From an uncultured Litoreibacter sp. (GTDB taxonomy: Bacteria; Pseudomonadota; Alphaproteobacteria; Rhodobacterales; Rhodobacteraceae), in assembly GCA_947494435.1 (NCBI GenBank), contig CANLUY010000002.1:310001-374000 (forward strand): a stretch of DNA of 64,000 bases, in the 5' to 3' direction. A model generated the notes under the pieces. That model searched no databases, was not told the DNA's origin, and saw only the letters and a list, made by a program, of their open reading frames with translations. Shown piece by piece: positions 1 to 7,481 of the stretch. Within the stretch, counting starts at the first letter, position 1, and every line of letters starts with the position of its first letter. A program made the translations under genes and the position numbers.

Positions 1-2
1 TT

Positions 3-623
3 ATCCAATCCAAAGGATGGCAGTATCATCGTATTCCGTTCGCCGTTTGTAGCACGCTAGCGTTAAGTTGGGCTGCTTTGGAGTTTGCGCGGTTGAGACA
101 GCATTGGTGGCCATTTGTCCCGGCAGTATTGGCGTTGGGACTCTTCTTGGTTCCGGTCATCAACCATGGCCCCTATCGCAATGCGACTTTCTATCATGTT
201 GCGCAGCATTTCACTTGCCCAGCCGGGGCACGGACTGTTCAGGTTTTCAGCGCAAAGGTCTCTCATAGTTTTCCAATGGCGAATTATGCACAAGCCGAGC
301 CGTCCAACCGAGCGCCAGCGCTTTGGCTATTTCCCGGCGCTGCTCGCCTGTTAGAGCAAACGTCCGATCCGGTGATGCAGCAGCAATATCAAGCCACACT
401 TGATCAGGCTCGCGATCTCGCACTTGAAGACTTTTTCCGCACCAATCCACAGCTAGTTGTCGTGGATACAAGAGCAGACAAAACTTACTTCAATGGTGCA
501 AAGTTCGAGTATCTCGACTTTTTCACAGAGGTGCCCGCCTTTTCGGACGCATGGAATAAGTATGAACTGGTCGGTAAAGTCTACGACTTAGAAATCTACC
601 GACGCCCAGGATGCGACGTGTAA
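3..623 (+). CDS. C-terminal part of a polytopic membrane protein, possibly glycosyltransferase-like (5' truncated)
   Basis: The frame is open to the left edge, so the gene begins outside the window; about 206 codons are visible and end at TAA 621-623. The visible part begins with a loop reading QSKGWQYH, then two hydrophobic segments (one ending VPAVLALGLFLVPVI), followed by a soluble tail of about 140 residues without obvious catalytic motifs. A QxKGWxYH loop followed by late transmembrane helices is, from memory, seen in alphaproteobacterial polytopic proteins annotated as mannosyltransferase-like or hypothetical, so a lipid-linked sugar transferase role is possible but cannot be shown from this fragment. 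A TTG at 78 could be read as a start, but the frame is open and hydrophobic upstream, so truncation is the better explanation. A hairpin plus T-run follows. Confidence 0.7.
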   Translation: MQSKGWQYHRIPFAVCSTLALSWAALEFARLRQHWWPFVPAVLALGLFLVPVINHGPYRNATFYHVAQHFTCPAGARTVQVFSAKVSHSFPMANYAQAEPSNRAPALWLFPGAARLLEQTSDPVMQQQYQATLDQARDLALEDFFRTNPQLVVVDTRADKTYFNGAKFEYLDFFTEVPAFSDAWNKYELVGKVYDLEIYRRPGCDV

Positions 624-646
624 TCTTGCTTCCTGATTTCAAGTCG

Positions 647-676
647 CAGGGAGCCAAAATATTCCCTGAATTTTTC
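647..676 (+). terminator. Probable rho-independent terminator
   Basis: CAGGGA (647-652) and TCCCTG (663-668) form a perfect 6-bp stem with a 10-nt loop, followed by AATTTTTC. It lies 23 bases after the stop of the membrane-protein gene. The stem is short, so strength is uncertain. Confidence 0.5.
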
Positions 677-784
677 AACTTTCCAGACTTGCGTTGCGAT
701 TTTTCAAGCGCTATACGACGCAAACTTAGGGCGCTATGCGGTCTAGGTTTATCGTAGAATGAAGCCAAGCTAAGTTCTACGATT

Positions 785-860
785 GCCCCTATAGCTCAGC
801 TGGTAGAGCAACTGATTTGTAATCAGTAGGTCCGCGGTTCGAGTCCGTGTGGGGGCACCA
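785..860 (+). tRNA. tRNA-Thr (anticodon TGT)
   Basis: A complete 76-nt cloverleaf can be folded. The acceptor stem GCCCCTA pairs with TGGGGGC, the D arm is GCTC...GAGC, and the anticodon stem ACTGA/TCAGT encloses the loop TTTGTAA with anticodon TGT at 818-820. The T arm carries GGTTCGAGTCC. The 3' CCA (858-860) is encoded. It reads ACA codons. No integrase or repeated 3' end was seen, so there is no sign that it serves as an attachment site. Confidence 0.97.
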
Positions 861-990
861 TCTTACCTACATCGGCAAAATCGAAGACAGCATTGCCACC
901 CTCTTTTTGAGTGCTCGTATGTCTTCTTAGCAGTCGAACAGTGTATCTGCCGATCCATACCAGTCTCAACGCTAGTTTGGACAGTTTGGC

Positions 991-1488
991 CTATTTTGGA
1001 TAGTTCAAAACACTGATCGTGTCCCAGATCCGACTGTTGAGTTCAGAAAGACGGCTGATGGTTTCTTCAACTTCTGTAAGAGCGGCGTTGTCAATTTGGG
1101 TGGCTTTGCCTACTTTTATGTCGCGTTTGCGGTCCGCGATGCGCATCAGAATAGCGCTTGCCGCGCCGCTTTCAGGATCAAATGCGTAGATTGAGTGATT
1201 GTATTGATTGCGCAGTTTGGACAGCTTCAGCATCTCACGGGTAAGCTTGAGAACCGCCTCTCGCTCCGCATCTTCGACGCTGTCCATCTTTGCCAATCGC
1301 TCGACAAGGTCTACGCGCGCGCGCATAGTGTTAAGTGTGAGGAAAATCACAACTGCCGTATCTTTGGTTGTCTTGGACAGTCCTGCAATGAAATGGATCA
1401 GCAAGCTTTCAGTATTTGTCCATGTGTAGTTCAGCCGCCCCAGCAACAGCAGAAGCCGCTCGAAGCTCTCGTTGCTCTTTTCAGCCAT
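991..1488 (-). CDS. Hypothetical helical protein cotranscribed with a LuxR-type regulator
   Basis: 165 residues, strongly alpha-helical with alternating Leu and charged residues, no signal peptide, and no family I recognise. The first half has a hydrophobic stretch (TAVVIFLTLNTM); the rest is Arg/Lys/Glu-rich and coiled-coil-like, with a conserved-looking segment KLRNQYNHSIYAF. The ATG at 1488 was chosen over the longer open frame to 1713 because upstream of it the frame only shadows the LuxR gene, and ATG 1488 overlaps the LuxR stop by 8 bases, a usual arrangement for translational coupling. Its position as the second gene of a two-gene unit with a transcriptional regulator suggests a regulatory or partner role. 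That is inference only. Confidence 0.7.
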   Translation of the reverse strand: MAEKSNESFERLLLLLGRLNYTWTNTESLLIHFIAGLSKTTKDTAVVIFLTLNTMRARVDLVERLAKMDSVEDAEREAVLKLTREMLKLSKLRNQYNHSIYAFDPESGAASAILMRIADRKRDIKVGKATQIDNAALTEVEETISRLSELNSRIWDTISVLNYPK

Positions 1489-2257
1489 TGACTGCGCTTG
1501 CTGTCGACGCCCGATGCGTGGCCAAGGATGCGTGGTACCAAGCGGAGGCAGCGGTCCGGTTGCTGACGCCGAGCTTGCGGATGATATTGTGAATATGCAG
1601 CTTAACTGTATGTTCAGAGATCGAAAGATCGCTGGCAATGATCTTGTTTTGCTTGCCTTGGGATGCCGCAGAGAGCACCTCATATTCCCGCGCAGTAAGT
1701 GTTTCGTCATCAAAGCGCGTTTCCGACGTTTCCAGATCGTGCTGCTCTGTGCTTCCGACGACCTCAGGGGCCTTTTGCTGTTTCTGTGTGGCGAGTAACT
1801 CCGGCGGCAAATAATCTTCGCCGCAGATCAATAAACCAGTGATTGCCAGCCATGCATCCAACGGACGATCCATGGGCAGGAAGCCGACCGGAAGAATTTC
1901 TGTGCCGGGTCGCATAGCGTCAAATGTGCGTTTTACGACCGTTTCGTCGCTGTAAGAGAGGACCATCCGTGCGCCATTACACGCACGGCGAAGGAGATGA
2001 ATGTCGTCGCCGAATTGATCTGCAAAGCTTTGCTCAAAAATGACAAGAGCGATGTTGTCATGGACCTGCGCAAAAAGATGCAAGTCCGGAAGCCCGCTCA
2101 GTCGCATCGAATTGAGATGTGGAAATTCTGCCGCAATGGCCCGGATCGTTTGATCCGAGAATGCCAATGTGCTCCCGATGAATAATACTGACGGAAGCCC
2201 CATTGTGGCTGTTTGAATGGAGGGATTGGGGATCTGCGATTTAGATTTTTGATACAT
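1481..2257 (-). CDS. LuxR-family transcriptional regulator with degenerate receiver-like N-terminus
   Basis: A C-terminal GerE/LuxR helix-turn-helix lies at about residues 187-240 (LTAREYEVLSAASQG, then SISEHTVKLHIHNIIRKLGV). The N-terminal ~130 residues have the alternating hydrophobic strands of a receiver domain (LPSVLFIGSTLAF, NIALVIFEQ), but no convincing phospho-acceptor Asp context, as in CsgD/VpsT-type atypical response regulators. The ATG at 2257 gives 258 residues. The frame stays open to a TTG at 2350, and ATG 2203 is an alternative, so the start is uncertain. It is divergent from the large repeat-protein/type I secretion operon, and CsgD/VpsT-type regulators commonly control matrix genes, so control of that operon is a reasonable inference. 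The small gene at 991-1488 follows with an 8-base overlap. Confidence 0.85.
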   Translation of the reverse strand: MYQKSKSQIPNPSIQTATMGLPSVLFIGSTLAFSDQTIRAIAAEFPHLNSMRLSGLPDLHLFAQVHDNIALVIFEQSFADQFGDDIHLLRRACNGARMVLSYSDETVVKRTFDAMRPGTEILPVGFLPMDRPLDAWLAITGLLICGEDYLPPELLATQKQQKAPEVVGSTEQHDLETSETRFDDETLTAREYEVLSAASQGKQNKIIASDLSISEHTVKLHIHNIIRKLGVSNRTAASAWYHASLATHRASTASAVNG

Positions 2258-3003
2258 TTCTAATAACTCACTAATACTGCGGTCGGGTTTTGTCTGCGAC
2301 CTATATAGTCTGATGAATAATATTACAGACGACAGCACATGATACCTCAAGACGATCTATTCTCAAAATATCCCTTAGGTTAGTGAGCTTTCCCAATTTG
2401 CCCGTTAGGTTTAACTCGCTATAATAGTTTATTAATCAGTAAGTTATCTGATCCGTTCATTTCGAGGCCGACCTGATCGAACGGTTGGGCTACCGGTTAG
2501 ATCGTTGGGTTATCGTCAAGGTTTTGCCCTCATTTTGCCCAATTTTTTAAGCGATTCGACAAAAAGAGCGGCAGATAAAAAAACGTGATCGTTAATTTCC
2601 TCTTAATTTACAAAGACAAGCGCAGATATAGCCGTTTTATCAACTTCCTGAATACCCCAAGCTTTGTGACGCTAGGGCACACAAGAGATGTCTTGGTATC
2701 GCCGATTTGTACGGCGTTGAGAGATCACTTGCCGCTGTTTGTGTATTAACAGCAGGTTTCCAGCTCTGCGTATTTGGAGCTTACATCGGTCGCAATATTC
2801 CGTGACGCTGTTCGGGGGCCTGCCAAGTCTGGGAGGACTCTGCGACGCGATAGGTTTGCCTGATGCACGTGGTATGTCGGGATAGAGTTCTCGTCTCTGA
2901 CCGCCACACACTTCACCGAAAAATTAACTGAAACGCGCTGCGTAGATTGCTCGCTTTGTAGATGAGTGGCGAGAGTTGGGTGGCGCTCACAGGGAATATA
3001 AAT
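2258..3003. promoter_or_regulatory. Long divergent control region with direct repeats and a sigma70-like promoter
   Basis: An AT-rich, 746-base divergent intergenic region between the LuxR-type regulator and the repeat-protein gene. The heptamer TTAGGTT occurs at 2375-2381 and 2405-2411, exactly 30 bases apart. Just after the second copy is TATAAT (2420-2425), with TTGCCC (2398-2403) 16 bases upstream as a possible -35 facing the repeat-protein gene. Further GGTT/GTTGGGTT motifs follow at about 2482-2515. From 2530 to 2960 I see no convincing gene; the reading frame at 2672-2911 lacks coding character. The long leader would suit heavy regulation of a secreted product. Confidence 0.35.
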
Positions 3004-6000
3004 ATGTCACAACGCAATAATAGCGGAATCATTAACAACGGTATGGTTTCCTTTGATGACGGCGATGCCTCGGCAACAGCTGATGCGACCTCGTCCAGCC
3101 AAGGTTCAAACGAGAACCTCAATGGCAACGACAATGGAAATATCAACGGCAATCAGAATGGCAACGAGAATGCCAACGGAAACGAAAACGCCAACTCCTC
3201 TGAAAATGGCAATGCCAACGATAATGGCAATACCAATGGAAACGAGAACGGCAATACGAACGCCAATTCTTCCCAAAACGGAAATCAGAACTCGAACGCG
3301 TCTACGAATGCAAACGGTAACGAAAACACCAATTCGAGCAATTCTGAAAATTCCAACGGGAATGAGAATAGCAACGAAAACACAAGCGATGTTTCAAGCG
3401 ACAACTCTAACACCAATGAAAACGAGTCTGTTTCCGAAACTACCGTAGACGTTGAAAGCGATACGTCGGTTGAAGTTGATGTTTCGCTTGATCTTGATGG
3501 CTATGAGCCAACAGATGATGACTTTGGTGATTTTGATCTGGAAGGGTCAACGACTGGGGACATCATGTTTGCCGATGGCGATCTGGATTATGATCCCGGC
3601 AATGATCTGAGCCTCGGCGACATACTGGGCGAAAGCCTCGGTGGCGAAGGGAATGACGCGGGCGTCGTGAACATTCAGACCAATGACCTGAACGATTCCG
3701 ATACACTTGAGAACGCTCAAGTCACGAACGAAGGCTCATTCGTTCAGTCCGGTAATGCGTCAGGTGGCACAGCAACAGCCGAAGACGGCATTGATGTGAA
3801 TTCCGACGGTGCAGCTGGTGGCGGTCATGCTTTTGCCAACGGTGGAGCAGCATTGGGTGGTTTGGCCCAAGGCGGCAATTCGCAAGCGTCTGGTGGCGAT
3901 AGTGGAGAGACAGGATCAACCGATGCGACCTCCGGCGATGGCGGCGCGACAGGTTCTGCTGATGGCGAAGGCCACGACTCTGATAGCGGCAGCGTAGATG
4001 CCACAAGCGATGGTGATGGTGGCCGTGCTGGCGACAACGACTCCAGTAATGGCGGCTCCAGCAACTCGACCAATGGCAACACTTCGGCGCAAGGCCAAGG
4101 TGGTGCTGGTGGGGCTGCAGATGGTGACAACACATCTGATGCGAACTCCGATGCGACGTCCGAGTCTGACGATGACGGTGGCAATGCAGGCAATGCTGAT
4201 GCGGCTGCTGATCAGGCGTCTGATGCTAACTCTAACTCTGACACAGATGCGACCGGTGACGGTGGATATGCTGACAGTGATGGTAGCGCGGACAATACAT
4301 CCGAAAGCAATTCCGGGTCTGAGGCCACTGCAGGTGATGCTGGCGATATCGACGGCGACGTAGATGCTGACAGCAACTCCGACACCAACAGCGACGCTGA
4401 CGCTGACGGTGGTCGTGGTGGTGACACAATGGCCGATGCTGCTGGCAACGGTGCTGGAAACAGCAACGCGGATGCTGCTGGCACAGGTGGTGACACCGGA
4501 AATGCCGATGGCGATTCCAGCGGCATGGCTGACTCTGCCTCTGCAGGAAATGCAAATGGTGGAGATGGTGGCGATATTGACGGTGACGTTGATGTCGATG
4601 GCAATTCTGACACTGACAGCACAAGCCAAGGTGGCAACAGCAACGGTGGCACAGCCAACCAGAACGCAACTGGCAATGCAGATGCGAATGGATCGGGTGG
4701 TGATGCCGGTAACGCTGGTGACAGCGGCAACGCCAATGGCGACGCAACAGGTAACTCTGATGCAGCGACAGATGGTGACGCAACTGGTGGTGCCGGAGGC
4801 GCAATTGACGGCAACGTAACCGCCGACAGCAACTCTGATACCAACAGTGATGCAGATGGTGGCTACGGCGACAGCGGTGATACATCGCAAGACGCTGCTG
4901 GCAACGGCAATGGCAACGCAAATGGTGGCGATGCTGGCGATGCAGGCCGTGCTGGTGATGCTGATGGTGACTCGACCGGCAACGGTATGGCCTCCACAAA
5001 CAGCGACTCTGATGGCGGAAATGGTGGCGATATCGACGGTAACGTTGAAACCGACAGCAACTCCGACACAGATAGCGACAGCGATGGCGCAAGCGGTAAT
5101 GGTGGTGACACCGACAACGATGCTAATGGTAACGGTCAAGGCGCAACTATTGATGCAGCCGTCGCCGGAACTGGTGCTGGTGGTAACTCTGGCGATGCTG
5201 GGAACGCTGGCAACGGTGGCGCAGGTGCTGCATCAGGCGACAGCGGAAACGCGGGCGATGGTGGCGCAGGTGGCAACGGTCAAGCAGGCGGTGCAAGCGG
5301 CTCGACTGGTGACGCTGGTGCTGGCGGTGCTGGCGATGCTGGTGGCGCTGGTGGCGCAGGCGGAACAACTGGTGCCGGTGGTGCCGGTGGCGCAGGCGGA
5401 GCCGGTGGTGCTGGTGGCGAAGGTGGCAGTGCGGGCGCGATAGGCGTCGGTGTTGGCGGCCTTGGTCTTGGCCTCGGTGGCGCAGCCGCTGACAATGACG
5501 GCGACGGTGGTGCTGGTGGTGCCGGTGCAGGTGCTGGTGCAGGCGGAACGTCTGGCAATGCAGCTGCGGCAGGTGCTGGTGGTGCTGGTGGTGCTGGCGC
5601 AGACGGTGGTGCTTCAGGCGCGTCCGGAGCTGGCGGTGCCGGTGGAGCAGGTGGCGCAGGTGATGCCGGTGGCAGCACAGGTGCAACTGGTGCCGGTGGC
5701 GCAGGTGCTGCTGGTGGAGCCGCAGGTGACTCTGGTGCCGGTGGCGCTGGTGGTTCGTCCAATGCGACCTCTGGTACAGCTGACAACGATGTCTCAGGTG
5801 ACGCGACAACTGCTGGTGCAGCTGGCGACGGCACAGGTGGCAACGGCATGTCAGACGACGACGCAACCGCCGCAGCCACAGGTTCGACTGACTCCGAGTC
5901 AGGTGCCGGTGCTGCAGGTATGAGCGACGACGACGCGGACGCCAGTGGTGACGCATCCAACGACAACGATGGTGGCGCTGGTGGCGCAGCCAACGGTGAC

Positions 6001-7344
6001 GCTGGCATGGGTGACAACGACGTCTCGGGTGATGCAGCCAATACGGGTGCAAACTCAGGCGCCGCATCTGGTGGGGCAGGTAGCACTGATGACGACGCTA
6101 CTGCCGCTGCAACCGGATCCACTGACTCAGAATCTGGTGCGGGGGCCGCTGGCTCTTCGGACAATGATGCTGATGCAAGTGGTGACGCCAACACCGACAA
6201 CGACAGTGGTGCCGGTGGCGCTGCGAGCGGTGCAGGTGGCATGACAGACAGCGATGCGTCTGGCGATGCAACCACAGGTGCTGCCAATGCTGGCGACGCA
6301 ACCGGTGGTGCAGGCACTTCGGATGACGATGCTTCGGTCAATGGCACCGGTGGCACAGACTCCGAAAGCGGTGCTGGAGCTGCAGGGTCTGCAGACAATG
6401 ATGCAACCGCGACAGGCTCTGGCAGTTCCCAGAACCAGTCAGGCGCATCTGGTGCAGGCACTGGCACAACAGGGATGATCGACAACGATGTCTCTGGTGA
6501 TGCAACAGCTGATGGCACTGGTGGTGCAGGAGCCGCAGGTACAGCGTCGACAGACGATGATGCCACTGCTGCTGCTACGGCAAGCTCCGACTCCGAGTCC
6601 GGAAACGGTGGTGCCGCAGATGCCATGAACGATGCTGATGTTGATGGTGCAGCCAACGGAATGTCCGATGCAGCCGGGGGAGACGCCAATGGCGATGCTA
6701 CCTCGACTGACACGAACACCTCCGACGGTATGGCCGACGCTGATGCGACAAGTGGTGCAGGTGGAGCGACAAACTCCGACACCGACTCCACATCGTCCGC
6801 TGACGCAACCGGAACCACCGACAATGATGGTGGCTACGGTGGCATGGCAGACATTGCGGCTGAAGCTCTGGCTGAATCGATGTCCGATAACGACACTGAC
6901 GTCTCGACAGGCGCTGGTGGCGGAACCGACAACGATGCCACTTCATCCAGCGAGATTGCAGCAAGCGGCAATGTGGCAGCAGCCTCTGGCGCCGGTGGCG
7001 CAAGCGGCGCAGCAACGGCGGCGTCCGGCGCATCAGGTGATGCAATGGGTGGTGCCTCCAACGGTGGTGCAGCCACTGGCGGTGCAGTCGAAGGCGGCAT
7101 GGGTGGCTCGGCCACCAATGGCGACGGCGGCGCAGGCGGTAACGCTGGCTCATGGGGCTCTGGCAATGGGGACGACGGTTATGTGACCGGCGAATCCTAT
7201 GCCTCTGCGGCGGCTCAGGTGGACGTTGCGGCGTTCAACCAGTCGATCGTCATGGGTGCCAACGTACTGGGCAACACAGTCGACATGAATGTCGTCGGTG
7301 GATCGTTCAGCTCCAACTACGTCGGCGACGACAGCGAAAGCTAA
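3004..7344 (+). CDS. Giant Asn/Gly/Ala/Asp/Ser repeat protein, putative type I secreted matrix protein or adhesin
   Basis: About 1446 residues from ATG 3004, preferred because AGGGA lies 8 bases upstream; ATG 2962 is in frame but lacks a ribosome site. No signal peptide, no Cys, extremely low complexity. Order: short N-terminal segment with SQRNNSGIINNGM; Asn/Gly/Glu repeats (NGNENANGNEN style, about residues 40-135); an acidic non-repetitive block rich in VDVSLDLDG and DFGDFDLEG; 76-residue repeats; a Gly-Gly-Ala collagen-like block around 5200-5760; 78-residue repeats with SDDDATAAATG and DSESGAGAAG; then a C-terminal beta segment (NQSIVMGANVLGNTVDMNVV). Canonical RTX nonapeptides (GGxGxDxUx) are absent, though Asp-Asn-Asp runs could bind calcium. 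It heads an operon with a second substrate-like protein, ABC exporter and HlyD, so export by type I secretion is inferred. Function unknown; surface matrix or adhesin is the best guess. Confidence 0.85.
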   Translation: MSQRNNSGIINNGMVSFDDGDASATADATSSSQGSNENLNGNDNGNINGNQNGNENANGNENANSSENGNANDNGNTNGNENGNTNANSSQNGNQNSNASTNANGNENTNSSNSENSNGNENSNENTSDVSSDNSNTNENESVSETTVDVESDTSVEVDVSLDLDGYEPTDDDFGDFDLEGSTTGDIMFADGDLDYDPGNDLSLGDILGESLGGEGNDAGVVNIQTNDLNDSDTLENAQVTNEGSFVQSGNASGGTATAEDGIDVNSDGAAGGGHAFANGGAALGGLAQGGNSQASGGDSGETGSTDATSGDGGATGSADGEGHDSDSGSVDATSDGDGGRAGDNDSSNGGSSNSTNGNTSAQGQGGAGGAADGDNTSDANSDATSESDDDGGNAGNADAAADQASDANSNSDTDATGDGGYADSDGSADNTSESNSGSEATAGDAGDIDGDVDADSNSDTNSDADADGGRGGDTMADAAGNGAGNSNADAAGTGGDTGNADGDSSGMADSASAGNANGGDGGDIDGDVDVDGNSDTDSTSQGGNSNGGTANQNATGNADANGSGGDAGNAGDSGNANGDATGNSDAATDGDATGGAGGAIDGNVTADSNSDTNSDADGGYGDSGDTSQDAAGNGNGNANGGDAGDAGRAGDADGDSTGNGMASTNSDSDGGNGGDIDGNVETDSNSDTDSDSDGASGNGGDTDNDANGNGQGATIDAAVAGTGAGGNSGDAGNAGNGGAGAASGDSGNAGDGGAGGNGQAGGASGSTGDAGAGGAGDAGGAGGAGGTTGAGGAGGAGGAGGAGGEGGSAGAIGVGVGGLGLGLGGAAADNDGDGGAGGAGAGAGAGGTSGNAAAAGAGGAGGAGADGGASGASGAGGAGGAGGAGDAGGSTGATGAGGAGAAGGAAGDSGAGGAGGSSNATSGTADNDVSGDATTAGAAGDGTGGNGMSDDDATAAATGSTDSESGAGAAGMSDDDADASGDASNDNDGGAGGAANGDAGMGDNDVSGDAANTGANSGAASGGAGSTDDDATAAATGSTDSESGAGAAGSSDNDADASGDANTDNDSGAGGAASGAGGMTDSDASGDATTGAANAGDATGGAGTSDDDASVNGTGGTDSESGAGAAGSADNDATATGSGSSQNQSGASGAGTGTTGMIDNDVSGDATADGTGGAGAAGTASTDDDATAAATASSDSESGNGGAADAMNDADVDGAANGMSDAAGGDANGDATSTDTNTSDGMADADATSGAGGATNSDTDSTSSADATGTTDNDGGYGGMADIAAEALAESMSDNDTDVSTGAGGGTDNDATSSSEIAASGNVAAASGAGGASGAATAASGASGDAMGGASNGGAATGGAVEGGMGGSATNGDGGAGGNAGSWGSGNGDDGYVTGESYASAAAQVDVAAFNQSIVMGANVLGNTVDMNVVGGSFSSNYVGDDSES
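4345..5256 (+). repeat. Four 228-bp (76-residue) tandem repeats within the giant gene
   Basis: The segment encoding (D/A)-I-D-G-(D/N)-V followed by DSNSDT starts at 4345, 4573, 4801 and 5029, exactly 228 bases apart each time. Units differ at many synonymous and some amino-acid positions, so this is an old array under selection for length and register, not a fresh duplication. Confidence 0.85.
5851..6780 (+). repeat. Four ~234-bp (78-residue) repeats, second family, within the giant gene
   Basis: The unit beginning with (S/T)DDDA(T/S) followed by DSESGAGAAG starts at 5851, 6085, 6319 and 6550 (intervals 234, 234 and 231). Each unit also carries a DNDVSGDAT-like segment. The period resembles but does not equal that of the first repeat family, which uses different motifs. 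Confidence 0.8.
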
Positions 7345-7361
7345 GACGCTCAAGAAACACC

Positions 7362-7389
7362 GTCAGGGGCGGGCTTTACTGCCCCTGAC
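7362..7389 (+). other. Perfect stem-loop between the two substrate genes
   Basis: GTCAGGGGC (7362-7370) pairs perfectly with GCCCCTGAC (7381-7389) around a 10-nt loop, 17 bases after the stop of the giant gene. No T-run follows, so it is more likely an mRNA-stabilising or processing hairpin, or a weak attenuator setting substrate-to-exporter stoichiometry, than a full terminator. Confidence 0.6.
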
Positions 7390-7481
7390 ACACAACAAGG
7401 ACAAACATGACTGGAATAAAGCGCACAAAACCAAAGACTTTGATTTTCTGATTTCCCGTTTTTCGAGTGACAAGGTGCCCA

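Noticed and set aside
785-860. tRNA-Thr as an integration site for a genomic island
   Set aside because: No integrase, no repeat of the tRNA 3' end and no mobility gene could be found in the following 63 kb.
2672-2911. 79-codon minus-strand ORF in the divergent control region
   Set aside because: Cys/Arg-rich composition, no ribosome site, and no hydrophobic pattern; it looks like chance.
3722-7166. Many long antisense and alternate-frame ORFs inside the giant repeat gene
   Set aside because: They arise because Gly/Ala/Asp codons (GGN, GCN, GAY) contain no stop in other frames; their products are His/Arg-, Ser/Pro- or Met/Val-rich low-complexity sequences without ribosome sites.
3004-7344. 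RTX toxin or calcium-binding nonapeptide repeats
   Set aside because: Gly/Asp-rich sequence suggests them at first sight, but the GGxGxDxUx consensus does not recur in register.
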